From assembly GCA_016873935.1 (NCBI GenBank), contig VGVT01000016.1:1-56144 (forward strand): a stretch of 56,144 nt of DNA. The letters run 5' to 3'. The notes under the pieces are model-generated. The model was given only the letters and a program-made list of their open reading frames with translations. It did no database searches and had not been told where the DNA came from. Positions within the stretch are counted from its first letter, which is position 1; each line of letters starts with the position of its first letter. Positions 20,465 to 29,943 of the stretch are shown piece by piece. The translations under genes and the position numbers were made by a program. The DNA is from Betaproteobacteria bacterium. GTDB lineage: Bacteria > Pseudomonadota > Gammaproteobacteria > Burkholderiales > Thiobacillaceae.

Positions 20465-21141
20465 AGCCGGCCGCGGAGCGCTTGCCCTGGGCGGACATCG
20501 ACACGGTGTTGCTGGACATGGACGGTACCCTGCTCGACCTGCATTACGACAACCATTTCTGGCAGGTCTACGTGCCGGAGAAGTTCGCCGAGCGCCACGG
20601 CCTGCCGCCGGAGGAAGCCCATGCCGAATGTTTTCGCCGCTACAACGCCAAGGCCGGCACCCTGGACTGGTATTGCGTGGATTACTGGAGCGAGCAACTG
20701 GAGCTGGACATCGTCCGTCTGAAGGAGGAACTGGCCCACCTCATCGCCGTGCATCCCGAGGTGACCGACTTCCTCGCCGCGCTGCGGGCGGCGGGCAAGC
20801 GCGTGGCGCTGGTCACCAACGCCCACCGCAAGAGCCTGCGCCTGAAGATGGAGCGCACCGGCCTGGCGGTGCATTTCGACGCCCTGCACGTTTCCCACGA
20901 ATACGGCCTCGCCAAGGAGGACCCGGGTTTCTGGGCGGCGCTGCGCGGCAACGAACCCTACGATCCGGAACGCAGCCTGCTGGTCGACGACAGCCTGCCG
21001 GTGCTGCGCGCGGCGCGGACCTTCGGCATCGCCCACCTGCGCGCGGTGTACCGGCCGGACACGCGCCTGCCGGAGAAGGACGTGGGGGAATTTCCCGCGA
21101 TCCGGCGTTTCAGCGAAATCACTCCGGAGCTTCCGCAATGA
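20461..21141 (+). CDS. HAD-family phosphatase, YrfG/GMP-IMP nucleotidase-like
   Basis: 226 residues, starting GTG in a GTGA overlap with rpoS. HAD motif I is [16 protein letters not shown] (about 18-33), motif II is [10 protein letters not shown], and motifs III/IV are KEDPGFW and [10 protein letters not shown]. The long early segment ([15 protein letters not shown]) and the [16 protein letters not shown] block match the YrfG group, which in E. coli hydrolyses GMP and IMP. The substrate here is inferred from similarity only. Confidence 0.85.
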   Translation: MKPAAERLPWADIDTVLLDMDGTLLDLHYDNHFWQVYVPEKFAERHGLPPEEAHAECFRRYNAKAGTLDWYCVDYWSEQLELDIVRLKEELAHLIAVHPEVTDFLAALRAAGKRVALVTNAHRKSLRLKMERTGLAVHFDALHVSHEYGLAKEDPGFWAALRGNEPYDPERSLLVDDSLPVLRAARTFGIAHLRAVYRPDTRLPEKDVGEFPAIRRFSEITPELPQ

Positions 21142-21824
21142 CCATCAGCAAGAGCGATTTCGAGACGGTCCGCCGCGTCTACCTGTTCTCCGGCCTGGCC
21201 GACGAGGAGTTCCTCGAGGTCATCGTGCACGCCACGCCCATCACCCTGGCGCCGGGCCAGTTGCTGTTCAACCAGGGCGATCCCGCCGTGGCCTTCTACT
21301 GGGTGGCGGAAGGTGTGGTCCGCCTGTTCCGCGCTTCGCCCCAGGGCGAGGAAAAGGTCATCGATCTGGTGGGGGTCAATCGCATGTTCGCCGAGGCCAC
21401 GCTGTTCATGGGCGGCCGCTATCCGGTCAACGCCGCGGCGCAGGGCTCCTGCCGGCTGCTGGCCTTCGACAGCCGGGCCTTCAAGGAATGGCTGGGCCGC
21501 GACAGCGAACGCTGCTTCCGCATGATGGCCGGCATGAGCGCGCGCCTGCACAAGCTGGTCAACGAGATCGACCGCCTCACCCTGATGAAGGGCGCCGATC
21601 GCCTGCTGCAATACCTCCTGGACCATTCCGATCCCGATGAAACCGGCCGCCAGCGCGTCGAATGGGAAGCGCCCAAGCAGGTCATCGCCTCGCGCATCGG
21701 CGTCAAGCCGGAGACCCTGTCGCGCCTGCTGCACAAGCTGACCGACCAGGGCTGCATCGAGGTGCACGGCCAGGTGCTCTACATCCGCGACGCCGAGCGG
21801 CTGCGTCAGGCGGACATCGAATAG
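21138..21824 (+). CDS. Crp/Fnr family transcriptional regulator
   Basis: 228 residues from ATG 21138, overlapping the HAD gene by ATGA. It has an N-terminal cNMP-like beta-roll (TLAPGQLLFNQGDPAVAFYW, MFAEATLFMGGRYPVNAAAQ), a dimer helix, and a C-terminal winged helix with recognition helix IASRIGVKPETLSRLLHKLT. There is no N-terminal Cys cluster, so it is not an iron-sulfur Fnr; Dnr-like, NO- or haem-responsive members are possible. It ends the surE-rpoS gene string. Compare the paralogue at 29944. Confidence 0.85.
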   Translation: MTISKSDFETVRRVYLFSGLADEEFLEVIVHATPITLAPGQLLFNQGDPAVAFYWVAEGVVRLFRASPQGEEKVIDLVGVNRMFAEATLFMGGRYPVNAAAQGSCRLLAFDSRAFKEWLGRDSERCFRMMAGMSARLHKLVNEIDRLTLMKGADRLLQYLLDHSDPDETGRQRVEWEAPKQVIASRIGVKPETLSRLLHKLTDQGCIEVHGQVLYIRDAERLRQADIE

Positions 21825-21825
21825 T

Positions 21826-22194
21826 TCAGGCGGGAATAAGCGCCGCCGCCACGCGCCGGCCCTCCGCGGCGAGGATGTTGTAGGTGCGGCAGGCCGCTGC
21901 AGTGTCCATCACTTCCACGCCGATGCGGGCTTTCAGCAGGCCTGCGTACAGGCCGGGTGGGGGAAAGCGCGGCCGGGCGCCACTGCCCAGCAGCACGATT
22001 TCCGGCGCGCGCAGGGCGAGGGCGTCGAAATGCACGCGGGCGAGTTCCTCGAAGACGGCTGCCCAGCCAGTCACCACCTCATCGGGCAAGACGATCACGC
22101 CGCGCTCGTGGCGCACGCCGTTGATCAGCACGTGGCCCGGGCCGTGGCCGGTGATCTGGTTGAGACCCTCGATGCGGGAAAGGTGCAGTTTCAT
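21826..22194 (-). CDS. Mth938-like (DUF498) domain protein
   Basis: 122 residues of the Mth938/NDUFAF3 fold: ITGHGPGHVLINGVRHERGV, IVLLGSGARPRFPPPGLYAGL and GVEVMDTAAACRTYNILAAE, the typical final motif. Bacterial members are conserved but uncharacterised; the mitochondrial relative helps assemble complex I. The gene is convergent with the Crp/Fnr gene and divergent from the aminotransferase. Confidence 0.85.
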   Translation of the reverse strand: MKLHLSRIEGLNQITGHGPGHVLINGVRHERGVIVLPDEVVTGWAAVFEELARVHFDALALRAPEIVLLGSGARPRFPPPGLYAGLLKARIGVEVMDTAAACRTYNILAAEGRRVAAALIPA

Positions 22195-22236
22195 GGCAGG
22201 AGTGGCGAGATAAATTTCGAATCCGACCGCGCCGGA

Positions 22237-22266
22237 TTGCCCGTGAAATGGGCGCTCAGGTAAGAT
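22237..22266 (+). promoter_or_regulatory. Sigma-70 type promoter of the alaC-hom-thrC genes
   Basis: TTGCCC and TAAGAT are 18 bases apart, about 28 bases before the aminotransferase ATG. Confidence 0.55.
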
Positions 22267-22294
22267 TACCCGCTTTTACGACGCCCCGTCAGCA

Positions 22295-23482
22295 ATGGAA
22301 GAATTTCCTAGAATCAAGCGGCTGCCGCCCTACGTCTTCAACATTACCGGCGACCTGAAGATGGCCGCCCGGCGGCGGGGCGAGGACATCATCGACTTCG
22401 GCATGGGCAATCCGGACCAGCCCACGCCACCCCACATCGTCGAGAAGATGATCGAGACCGCCCGGCGCGGCGACACCCACCGCTACTCGGTGTCGAAGGG
22501 CATCCCGCGCCTGCGCAAGGCCATCTGCAACTGGTACAAGACCCGCTACGACGTGGACTTCGACCCGGAGAAGGAGGCCATCGTCACCATCGGCTCGAAG
22601 GAGGGCATCGCCCACCTGGCCCTGGCGACCCTGGACCGCGGCGATATCGTGCTGGTGCCGAATCCCAGCTACCCCATCCACATTTACGGCCCGGTCATCG
22701 CCGGCGCCGACATCCGCCACATCCCGATGACGCCGGGGGTGAACTTCTTCGAGGAAATGGAAACGGCCATCCGCAACCATTGGCCGAAGCCGAAGATGCT
22801 CATCCTCAACTTCCCGTCCAACCCCACCACCCAGTGCGTGGAGCTCGAGTTCTTCGAGAAGGTGGTGGCCATGGCGAAGGAGTACGGCATCCTGGTGGTG
22901 CACGACATTGCCTACGCCGACATCGTCTTCGACGGCTATCAGGCTCCCTCCATCATGCAGGTGAAGGGTGCCAAGGACGTGGCGGTGGAGTTCTTCACCC
23001 TGTCCAAGAGCTACAACATGCCCGGCTGGCGGGTCGGCTTCATGGTTGGCAACCAGCGTCTTTGCGCCGCCCTGGCGCGCATCAAGAGCTACCACGACTA
23101 CGGCACCTTCACGCCCATCCAGGTGGCGGCGATCACCGCCCTGGAAGGCCCGCAGGATTGCGTGCGGGATATCTGCGAGTTGTATCGCAAGCGGCGCAAT
23201 TCGCTCATCAAGGGACTCAACGAGGTGGGCTGGAAGGTGGAGGCGCCGAAGGCGACCATGTTCGTCTGGACGCCGATCCCCGAGCCCTACGCCGAGATGA
23301 AGTCCCTGGAGTTCTCCAAGAAGCTGCTGCTCGACGCCAAGGTCGCGGTCGCACCCGGCGTCGGCTTCGGCGACTACGGCGACGACCACGTGCGCTTCGC
23401 ATTGATCGAGAACGAGCACCGTACCCGCCAGGCCATTCGCGGCCTGCGCGACATGTTCCGCAAAGATGGATTACTGAAATGA
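22295..23482 (+). CDS. alaC: AlaC-like alanine/pyruvate-forming aminotransferase
   Basis: 395 residues, fold-type I PLP enzyme. The Schiff-base Lys is in [20 protein letters not shown] (about residue 238). Other motifs are [20 protein letters not shown], the Asn in [14 protein letters not shown] and Arg in [14 protein letters not shown]. The sequence pattern fits the AlaC (YfdZ) group making alanine from glutamate and pyruvate. In betaproteobacteria this gene commonly precedes hom and thrC, as here, and its stop overlaps hom by ATGA. Confidence 0.88.
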   Translation: MEEFPRIKRLPPYVFNITGDLKMAARRRGEDIIDFGMGNPDQPTPPHIVEKMIETARRGDTHRYSVSKGIPRLRKAICNWYKTRYDVDFDPEKEAIVTIGSKEGIAHLALATLDRGDIVLVPNPSYPIHIYGPVIAGADIRHIPMTPGVNFFEEMETAIRNHWPKPKMLILNFPSNPTTQCVELEFFEKVVAMAKEYGILVVHDIAYADIVFDGYQAPSIMQVKGAKDVAVEFFTLSKSYNMPGWRVGFMVGNQRLCAALARIKSYHDYGTFTPIQVAAITALEGPQDCVRDICELYRKRRNSLIKGLNEVGWKVEAPKATMFVWTPIPEPYAEMKSLEFSKKLLLDAKVAVAPGVGFGDYGDDHVRFALIENEHRTRQAIRGLRDMFRKDGLLK

Positions 23483-24792
23483 AACCAATCAACGTAGGCC
23501 TGCTGGGCATCGGCACCGTCGGCGGCGGCACCTGGACCGTTCTCACCCGCAACGCGGAGGAAATCACCCGCCGCGCAGGCCGTCCCATCCACATCACCGC
23601 CGTGGCCGACCGCAACCTGGACCTGGCCCGCTCGGTCACCGGCGGCAAGGCGCGCATCACCGACGATGCCTTCGCCCTGGTGAAGGATCCCGAGATCGAC
23701 ATCATCGTCGAACTCATCGGTGGCTACACCGTGGCCAAGGAACTGGTCCTGGCCGCAATCGACCACGGCAAGCACGTGGTCACCGCCAACAAGGCTCTGC
23801 TCGCCGTGCACGGCAACGAGATCTTCGCCGCCGCCCAGAAGAAGGGCGTCATGGTCGCCTTCGAGGCCGCCGTCGCCGGCGGCATCCCCATCATCAAGGC
23901 CCTGCGCGAGGGCCTGTCCGCCAACCGCATCCAGTGGATCGCCGGCATCATCAACGGCACCACCAACTTCATTCTTTCCGAGATGCGGGACAAGGGCCTG
24001 GCCTTCGCCGACGTGCTCAAGGAAGCCCAGCGCCTGGGCTATGCCGAGGCCGATCCCACCTTCGACATCGAAGGTGTGGACGCCGCCCACAAGGCGACGC
24101 TTATGTCCGCCATCGCCTTCGGCATCCCCATCCAGTTCGACAAGGCCCACATCGAGGGCATCTCCAAGCTGGAAGCGGCCGACATCCGGTACGCCGAGCA
24201 ACTGGGCTATCGCATCAAGCTGCTCGGCATCACCAAGCGCGTGGAGCGCGGCGTGGAACTGCGCGTGCATCCCGCCCTTGTGCCGGCCAAGCGCCTCATC
24301 GCCAACGTCGAGGGCGCCATGAACGCCGTGCTGGTCTGGGGCGACGCCGTCGGCGCCACCCTCTACTACGGCAAGGGCGCTGGTGCCGAGCCCACCGCCA
24401 GCTCGGTCATCGCCGACCTGGTCGACGTCACCCGCCTGCACACCGCCGACCCCCTGCACCGTGTGCCGCACCTGGCCTTCCAGCCGGACCAGCTCACCGA
24501 CCTGCCCATCCTGCCCATGGAAGAGGTGGAGACGGCGTACTACCTGCGTCTGCGCGCCCTCGATAAGCCCGGCGTGCTGGCCGACATCACCCGCATCCTG
24601 GCCGACCTGGAAATCTCCATCGACGCCATGCTGCAACGCGAGCCGGAAGAGGGCGAGGACCAGACCGATATCGTCCTGCTCACCCACGTGGCTAGGGAAA
24701 AGGCCGTCAACGCCGCCATCGCCAAGATCGAAGGCCTCCCCAGCATCGCCGGCAAGGTGACACGTATCCGCATGGAAGAGTTGAAGGGCTGA
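23479..24792 (+). CDS. hom: Homoserine dehydrogenase
   Basis: 437 residues. The NAD(P)-binding motif is at the N-terminus ([17 protein letters not shown]), the catalytic core includes [32 protein letters not shown] and [20 protein letters not shown], and a C-terminal ACT domain (about 350-437, [20 protein letters not shown]) probably gives threonine feedback inhibition. It reduces aspartate semialdehyde to homoserine for Thr and Met synthesis. ATGA overlap with alaC. Confidence 0.97.
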   Translation: MKPINVGLLGIGTVGGGTWTVLTRNAEEITRRAGRPIHITAVADRNLDLARSVTGGKARITDDAFALVKDPEIDIIVELIGGYTVAKELVLAAIDHGKHVVTANKALLAVHGNEIFAAAQKKGVMVAFEAAVAGGIPIIKALREGLSANRIQWIAGIINGTTNFILSEMRDKGLAFADVLKEAQRLGYAEADPTFDIEGVDAAHKATLMSAIAFGIPIQFDKAHIEGISKLEAADIRYAEQLGYRIKLLGITKRVERGVELRVHPALVPAKRLIANVEGAMNAVLVWGDAVGATLYYGKGAGAEPTASSVIADLVDVTRLHTADPLHRVPHLAFQPDQLTDLPILPMEEVETAYYLRLRALDKPGVLADITRILADLEISIDAMLQREPEEGEDQTDIVLLTHVAREKAVNAAIAKIEGLPSIAGKVTRIRMEELKG

Positions 24793-24801
24793 GCCCTCAC
24801 C

Positions 24802-24827
24802 CCCCTCGCCCGCAAGCGGGAGAGGGG
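24802..24827. repeat. REP-like palindrome between hom and thrC
   Basis: CCCCTCGCCCGC-AA-GCGGGAGAGGGG is a near-perfect inverted repeat. The core CCGCAAGCGG recurs in a similar palindrome at 34527-34545. Sequences of this kind are common short intergenic palindromes. It separates hom from thrC without an obvious T-run. Confidence 0.65.
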
Positions 24828-24848
24828 ATTATTGCAACGGAATCCGCC

Positions 24849-26294
24849 ATGAAATACGTCAGCACCCGGGGCCGCGCCCCCGCCCTGAGCTTCTCGGAAA
24901 TCCTGCTGGGCGGCCTGGCACCGGACGGCGGCCTCTATTTGCCCGAGACCTATCCGCACTTCGATGCCGCTGACCTGGCGGCCATGCGGAAGATGGACTA
25001 CCGGGAACTGGCCTTCGCCATCCTGTCCCGGCTGGCCGACGACATCCCCGCCGCCGATCTGAAGGCCCTGGTGGACAAGACCTACACGGTCGAGGCCTAC
25101 AGCCACGGCCGGCCGGATTCCGATTTCGGCCAGATCACGCCCCTGCGCAAGCTGGAGGACGGTCTATATATCCTCGAACTGTCCAACGGCCCCACCCTGG
25201 CCTTCAAGGACATGGCCATGCAGCTCCTGGGCAACCTGTTCGAGTACGCCCTGGACAAGGTGGGTCAGGACATCAACATCCTCGGCGCCACCTCCGGCGA
25301 CACCGGTTCCGCCGCCGAGTACGCCATGCGCGGCAAGCACAACGTGCGGGTGTTCATGCTCTCGCCGGCGCAAGGCATGACCCCCTTCCAGCAGGCTCAG
25401 ATGTACAGCCTGCAGGACGCCAACATCTTCAACATCGCCGTGCGCGGGGTATTCGACGATTGCCAGGACATTGTCAAGAATGTCTCCAATGACCTTGAAT
25501 TTAAAGCGAAATATCGCATTGGAGCGGTGAATTCCATCAACTGGGGCCGTATCGCCGCCCAGGTGATCTACTACTTCAAGGCCTACTTTGCCGCGACCGC
25601 GAACGCGGGCCAGCAGGTCAGCTTCTGCGTGCCTTCCGGCAATTTCGGCAACGTCTGCGCCGGCCACATCGCCCGCATGATGGGCCTGCCCGTGGCCCAA
25701 CTGGTGGTGGCCACCAACGAGAACGACGTGCTCGACGAGTTCTTCCGCAGCGGCGTCTATCGGCCCCGCACCGCCGCGCAGACCCTGCACACCTCGAGCC
25801 CGTCCATGGACATCTCCAAGGCCTCCAACTTCGAGCGTTTCATCGCCGACCTGGCCGGGCGTGATTACGCCAGGGTGGCGGAGCTGTGGAAGGCGGTCGA
25901 TGCCGGCGGCAGTTTCGACCTCAACGCCGACGGCCTCTTCGCAAAGGTGAAGGATTTCGGCTTCGCCTCGGCTAGCAGCAGCCACGCCGACCGGGTGGCC
26001 ACCATCCGCATGGCCTGGTCGCGCTACCAGACCATGATCGACACCCACACCGCCGACGGCCTCAAGGTGGGGCTGGAGCACCGGCAGCCGGGGATTCCCA
26101 TGATCTGCCTGGAAACCGCGCTGCCCGCCAAATTCGAGGAAACCATCCGCGAAGCCCTGAACCTGCGCCCCGAACGTCCAGCCGGCCTGGAGAACCTGGA
26201 AGCGCTGCCGCGCCGGGTGCAGACCATGGACCCGGACACGGCCGCCATCCAGGCCTACATCGCCCGGCACGCCGACGATCCGCTGCCCCGATGA
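24849..26294 (+). CDS. thrC: Threonine synthase
   Basis: 481 residues. The PLP Lys is in NGPTLAFKDMAMQLLGNLFE (about residue 120). Phosphate-binding motifs are GATSGDTGSAAEYAMRGK and SFCVPSGNFGNVCAGHIARM. It converts O-phosphohomoserine to threonine. A stretch near 25480-25530 is clearly less GC-rich than its surroundings but keeps the frame and the conserved sequence (NSINWGRIAAQVIYYFKAY). The stop overlaps the next gene, a ribonuclease, by ATGA. Confidence 0.97.
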   Translation: MKYVSTRGRAPALSFSEILLGGLAPDGGLYLPETYPHFDAADLAAMRKMDYRELAFAILSRLADDIPAADLKALVDKTYTVEAYSHGRPDSDFGQITPLRKLEDGLYILELSNGPTLAFKDMAMQLLGNLFEYALDKVGQDINILGATSGDTGSAAEYAMRGKHNVRVFMLSPAQGMTPFQQAQMYSLQDANIFNIAVRGVFDDCQDIVKNVSNDLEFKAKYRIGAVNSINWGRIAAQVIYYFKAYFAATANAGQQVSFCVPSGNFGNVCAGHIARMMGLPVAQLVVATNENDVLDEFFRSGVYRPRTAAQTLHTSSPSMDISKASNFERFIADLAGRDYARVAELWKAVDAGGSFDLNADGLFAKVKDFGFASASSSHADRVATIRMAWSRYQTMIDTHTADGLKVGLEHRQPGIPMICLETALPAKFEETIREALNLRPERPAGLENLEALPRRVQTMDPDTAAIQAYIARHADDPLPR

Positions 26295-26656
26295 GGGACT
26301 GGCGCCGGCTGATCGCGGTCCTGCTCGGCCTGCTGCTGCTGGTCGGGCTGGGCCAGGCCTTCTGGAGCGGTTCGCGCGGCGAGGCGGAAATCCGTGTCGC
26401 CCAACTGCCGCCGGAGGCGCGCGAAACCCTGGCGCTGATCGAGCGCGGCGGTCCCTTCCCCTACAGCAAGGACGGCACGCTGTTCCGCAACCGCGAAGGC
26501 CTGCTGCCGGACCGGGAACGCGGCTATTACCGGGAGTACACGGTGCCGACGCCCGGCGCCAAGAACCGCGGCGCCCGCCGCATCGTCACCGGGCGGGGCG
26601 GCGAAGCCTGGTACACGGCGGATCACTACCAATCCTTCCGCCGCATACGGGAGTGA
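26291..26656 (+). CDS. Secreted barnase/RNase N1-T1 family ribonuclease
   Basis: 121 residues. An N-terminal signal peptide or anchor (LIAVLLGLLLLVGLGQAFW) precedes a microbial ribonuclease domain. The catalytic residues of barnase map onto Glu in YYREYTVPTPGAKNRGARRI, Arg in the same stretch, and His in WYTADHYQSFRRI. It should cleave RNA 3' of guanosine after export, and it is toxic in the cytoplasm. The start overlaps thrC by ATGA and the stop is one base before the barstar ATG, so toxin, inhibitor and threonine synthase are translationally linked. Confidence 0.88.
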   Translation: MRDWRRLIAVLLGLLLLVGLGQAFWSGSRGEAEIRVAQLPPEARETLALIERGGPFPYSKDGTLFRNREGLLPDRERGYYREYTVPTPGAKNRGARRIVTGRGGEAWYTADHYQSFRRIRE

Positions 26657-26657
26657 C

Positions 26658-27041
26658 ATGCCCAAGCTGCAAGACATCCTTGCCGATCCCGCCCTGAACG
26701 GGGTCTATCGCCTCGCCGCGCAGGCTGAACTGGTGCCCGTGCTGGATGGCGACGGTCTGCGCGGCAAGTCGGAACTGCTCGATGCCCTCGGGCGCGCCCT
26801 CGATTTCCCGGATTACTACGGCGGCAACTGGGATGCCGTGGAAGAGTGCCTGCTCGACCTGTCCTGGCGGCAAGGCCCGCTCTGGCTGCTGATCCGCCGG
26901 GCCGGGGCACTGCCCGAAGGCACGCGCGCCACGCTTTGCGACATCTTCGCCGACGCCGCGCGCCACTGGGCGCAGCACGGCCGCGTCTGCAGCCTGTTCC
27001 TGAGCGAGTTGGAAGAGTCCGGCTTGCCGGAAGCGACCTGA
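26658..27041 (+). CDS. Barstar family ribonuclease inhibitor
   Basis: 127 residues. The barstar core is KSELLDALGRALDFPDYYGGNWDAVEECLLDLSW, in which FPDYYGGNWDA forms the inhibitory helix and loop. A 30-residue N-terminal extension precedes it. It binds and blocks the ribonuclease encoded one base upstream, protecting the cytoplasm. Barstar homologues often stand alone or regulate other nucleases, but the adjacency makes the cognate pair convincing. Confidence 0.88.
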   Translation: MPKLQDILADPALNGVYRLAAQAELVPVLDGDGLRGKSELLDALGRALDFPDYYGGNWDAVEECLLDLSWRQGPLWLLIRRAGALPEGTRATLCDIFADAARHWAQHGRVCSLFLSELEESGLPEAT

Positions 27042-27051
27042 CCCCCGCGCT

Positions 27052-27708
27052 TCAGGCCTTGCCCTTCTGCAGGTGGGCCACCGCCCACACCGCCGCCTCC
27101 ACCCGCGAGCGCAGGCTGAGTTTGCGCAGGATGTGCTTGACGTGGACTTTCACCGTGCCCTCGGCGATGTCCAGCTCCTTGCCGATGACCTTGTTGCTCA
27201 TGCCGGCGGCGATGCGCTCCAGGATGCGGACTTCCTGCTCGGTGAGGTCGGCCTCCTGCGGTGTTTCCGGGCGGTTCTGGTCGCGCAGGGCGGCGGCCAT
27301 GACGTGGGTGAGGGCGTCCGGAAATGATATGACCTTGCCGGCGGCGGCGGCGCGCAGGCTCTCCACCATCTGTTCCGGTTCCATGTCCTTCAACAGGTAG
27401 CCGTCGGCGCCGATGCGCAGGGCGGACACCAGATCCTCCGCCTGGTCGGAAACGGTGATCATCACCACGCGCGTGTCCGGGCAGCTGGTTTTCACCGCCT
27501 TCAGCACCTCCAGGCCGCTCATGTCCTTCATGTTGAGATCGAGCAGCAGCAGATCGGGCTTGCACTTTCGCACCATGGCCAGGCCATCGACGCCGCAGGA
27601 GGCCTCGCCGACCAGATCGAAGCCGGGAATGGTACCCAGCAACTGGATGAGTCCGCGACGAAAGAGGGGATGGTCATCGACGGTGACCACGCTGAGAGGG
27701 GGATTCAA
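27052..27708 (-). CDS. narL: NarL-type nitrate/nitrite response regulator
   Basis: 218 residues from a TTG at 27708 behind AAAGGAAA. The open frame continues upstream to 27846 but this overlaps narX and lacks similarity. The receiver domain has DD at the N-terminus (VTVDDHPLFRRGLIQLL), phospho-Asp in LLLLDLNMKDMSGLEVL and Lys in GYLLKDMEPEQMVESL. The C-terminal LuxR/GerE HTH is EVRILERIAAGMSNKVIGKEL onward. With NarX it controls nitrate-responsive genes. No nitrate reductase genes are in the window. Confidence 0.92.
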   Translation of the reverse strand: MNPPLSVVTVDDHPLFRRGLIQLLGTIPGFDLVGEASCGVDGLAMVRKCKPDLLLLDLNMKDMSGLEVLKAVKTSCPDTRVVMITVSDQAEDLVSALRIGADGYLLKDMEPEQMVESLRAAAAGKVISFPDALTHVMAAALRDQNRPETPQEADLTEQEVRILERIAAGMSNKVIGKELDIAEGTVKVHVKHILRKLSLRSRVEAAVWAVAHLQKGKA

Positions 27709-27718
27709 GTCGTTTCCT

Positions 27719-29677
27719 TTAGGGTGCAAGGGGTACGGGGTCAGGCGCGGAAATCGGTCGCGGGGCCTGTTCGGACAGCGTGCCCACGGCCATGGGGACG
27801 CCAAGGGCGGCCTGCTCCCGCTCGACGGCGAAGCAAAGATACACACCCGTACCGCCGCCGGCCCGGTTGCCCACCTCCAGACGTCCGCGCAGGCCCGCGG
27901 CGCGCTCGCGCATGATGTTGAGTCCGTAGTGGTGGGCCGGGGTGGCGGAGGCGGGCGGTAGTCCGACCCCGTCGTCCTCCACGCTTACCCGTACCTCGCC
28001 CTCGGCGTGCAGCACCCTTACCGCGATGTGGCTGGCCTCGGCGTGGCGCACCACGTTGTAGAGCGCCTCGCGGATGATCTGCAGGCTGTGGATTTCCTGG
28101 TTAGGCGTCAGATGGCAGCCCTCCAGACGGGTATCCAGTTCGATGGGAACACCGCTGCGATCGCTCATTTCCTTCACCGTGCGGCGCAGCAGGTCGATGA
28201 AATCACCGTGCATCTTCAGGCGGAAGGTGGCCAGCAGTTCGCGCAACTGCCGATAGGCGGAAGAGATGCCCTCGCGCAGGTCGCGCAGGATGGTCTCGGC
28301 CTGCTCACGCTGCCGCGGCTCGGCCAGCACCGGCTGCAGCAGGCTGGCCTGGATCTTCATGTAGGACAGCGACTGGGCGATGGAGTCGTGCAGTTCCCGC
28401 GCGATCACCGAGCGCTCTTCCTGTAGCGCCAACAGGCGTTCCTGCTCGGTGCGCCGGGAAATGCCCAGGGCGATGCCGATATGACGGCATAGGGCCTTCA
28501 ACAACTGTTCCTGCCAGTCTTCCAGGCGGCGGCCGGCGGGTAGCGCGAGGCGCAGCATGCCATACAGGCCTTCGTTGTCGCGCAGGGGTACCACCAGAAC
28601 GTCCAGATCACACTCGCGCACGTAGTGCCAGTGTTCTTCGGAAGCATGCGCGCGCGCGCAACGGGCGCAGGCATCGGCGCCGCTGTCGGTGCACACCGGC
28701 AGGCTGGAAGCCAGGATCTGCGCGCCGCCTTCATGCTTCGGCAACAAACAGGCCATGCTGCCGGAAAGCCCGAACAGGCGTTCGATTTCGCCGAGCATGG
28801 CCTGGTAGGTTTCCGGCGCCACCGGCGCGTGGTGCAGGCGGGCGATGCTGTGGTAGAGCAGTTCCAGCGACTGGTTGCTGCGGCTGAGCGCGGCGGTCTT
28901 TTCCGCCACCCGCTGCTCAAGGCCGTGATACAGCTTGCCCAGTTCCCCCGCCATGGTGTTGAAGGCCTGGCCGAGCCGGCCGAGTTCGTCCTGGCTGGAC
29001 AGGTGGTTGCGCGCCTCGAAATCGCCGCGGGAGATGCGCGTGGCGTTGTCCAGCAATGCGTCCAGAGGGGCCAGTACGCGCTTGCGCACCCACAGCATGG
29101 CAGTCAGCAGAACCATGACGATCAGCACCAGCGCCACCCCGAGGATGGCGCGCAACTGGCTGATGCGCGCCTCGGTGTCCGCTTCGAGCTGGGCCACCAT
29201 GGTGTTGATCTCATCGACGAAGCCATCGATGACCGCCAACAATTCATTGTGATGCGCGGCAGGCAGCAGGTTAGGGCCGGGCAACGCCTCTTCCGCCAAC
29301 ATCGGCTTCAGGCGGGTTCTCCATGTGCGTTCAACGGCTTGGTAGGTGGCGGCGTAATCGCTGTCCGGCTGTCTTCGCAGGGCGTTTTGCAGGGAGAGAT
29401 CCGCCAGGCTCGCCTCGAACTGCGTCATCGCCACCAGCAGGGGACCGTGCGAGGTGGCGCCGTTCATCACATCCGCGAGTACCTGGCTGCCCATGCGATG
29501 GCTCTGCTTGCGCAGGCTGCCGGCCACGTTGATGGCGCTGCCGCTGCCCTGCACGCGTTCGGCGACGATGCCGGAAGCGGCGATGCCGCCCACGCCTATG
29601 GTGGTGATGGCGATCATGGACAGGGCCAGGCCCACGAGTATGGAGTGCCTGGACAGTTCAACGCGTGCATCACTCAT
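27719..29677 (-). CDS. narX: NarX-like nitrate/nitrite sensor histidine kinase
   Basis: 652 residues from the ATG at 29677, behind GGAGAG; in-frame upstream ATGs add an unlikely leader. TM1 (about 12-38), a P-box-like periplasmic motif (INVAGSLRKQSHRMG, about 49-63) as in NarX/NarQ nitrate sensors, TM2 (about 170-192), HAMP, and a central module with clustered Cys (CTDSGADACARCARAH). HisKA_3 follows (IARELHDSIAQSLSYMKIQA), then HATPase_c (REALYNVVRHAEASHIAVRV, VEDDGVGLPPAS). The receiver partner narL starts 11 bases away. Confidence 0.92.
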   Translation of the reverse strand: MSDARVELSRHSILVGLALSMIAITTIGVGGIAASGIVAERVQGSGSAINVAGSLRKQSHRMGSQVLADVMNGATSHGPLLVAMTQFEASLADLSLQNALRRQPDSDYAATYQAVERTWRTRLKPMLAEEALPGPNLLPAAHHNELLAVIDGFVDEINTMVAQLEADTEARISQLRAILGVALVLIVMVLLTAMLWVRKRVLAPLDALLDNATRISRGDFEARNHLSSQDELGRLGQAFNTMAGELGKLYHGLEQRVAEKTAALSRSNQSLELLYHSIARLHHAPVAPETYQAMLGEIERLFGLSGSMACLLPKHEGGAQILASSLPVCTDSGADACARCARAHASEEHWHYVRECDLDVLVVPLRDNEGLYGMLRLALPAGRRLEDWQEQLLKALCRHIGIALGISRRTEQERLLALQEERSVIARELHDSIAQSLSYMKIQASLLQPVLAEPRQREQAETILRDLREGISSAYRQLRELLATFRLKMHGDFIDLLRRTVKEMSDRSGVPIELDTRLEGCHLTPNQEIHSLQIIREALYNVVRHAEASHIAVRVLHAEGEVRVSVEDDGVGLPPASATPAHHYGLNIMRERAAGLRGRLEVGNRAGGGTGVYLCFAVEREQAALGVPMAVGTLSEQAPRPISAPDPVPLAP

Positions 29678-29771
29678 CGCGCTCTCCGCATGTGGCGACA
29701 TCGCCAAGATTGCGTCGAATAATAAGAGATACCCCCTTCGCGTCGGAACACCATAACTAAAGATATAGAGC

Positions 29772-29785
29772 TTGTCTGATATCAA
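29772..29785. promoter_or_regulatory. Possible FNR/DNR box
   Basis: TTGTC-TGAT-ATCAA matches the FNR consensus TTGAT-N4-ATCAA with one perfect half. It lies between narX and the Fnr-type gene, about 95 bases from the narX start. Confidence 0.4.
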
Positions 29786-29814
29786 GAAAATCAAGCAGCT
29801 ACGTAACAAACTAC

Positions 29815-29844
29815 TACCACCAAAGTGGTATTCCGACTACCACT
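29815..29844. promoter_or_regulatory. NarL-like 7-2-7 binding site plus an extra heptamer
   Basis: TACCACC-AA-AGTGGTA (29815-29830) is an inverted 7-2-7 pair of NarL heptamers (consensus TACYNMT); the right half is a full match read on the minus strand. A third perfect heptamer TACCACT lies at 29838-29844. The site is in the divergent region of narX and the Fnr-type gene. Confidence 0.6.
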
Positions 29845-29943
29845 ATCGGGTATTAGGCGGTCTTCACAGGCGCAATGGCGTTCATAGACTTGACATCCAT
29901 CAAGAGCCCAATCGCGCCACGAGCCAAGAAGGATGCTACCGCC

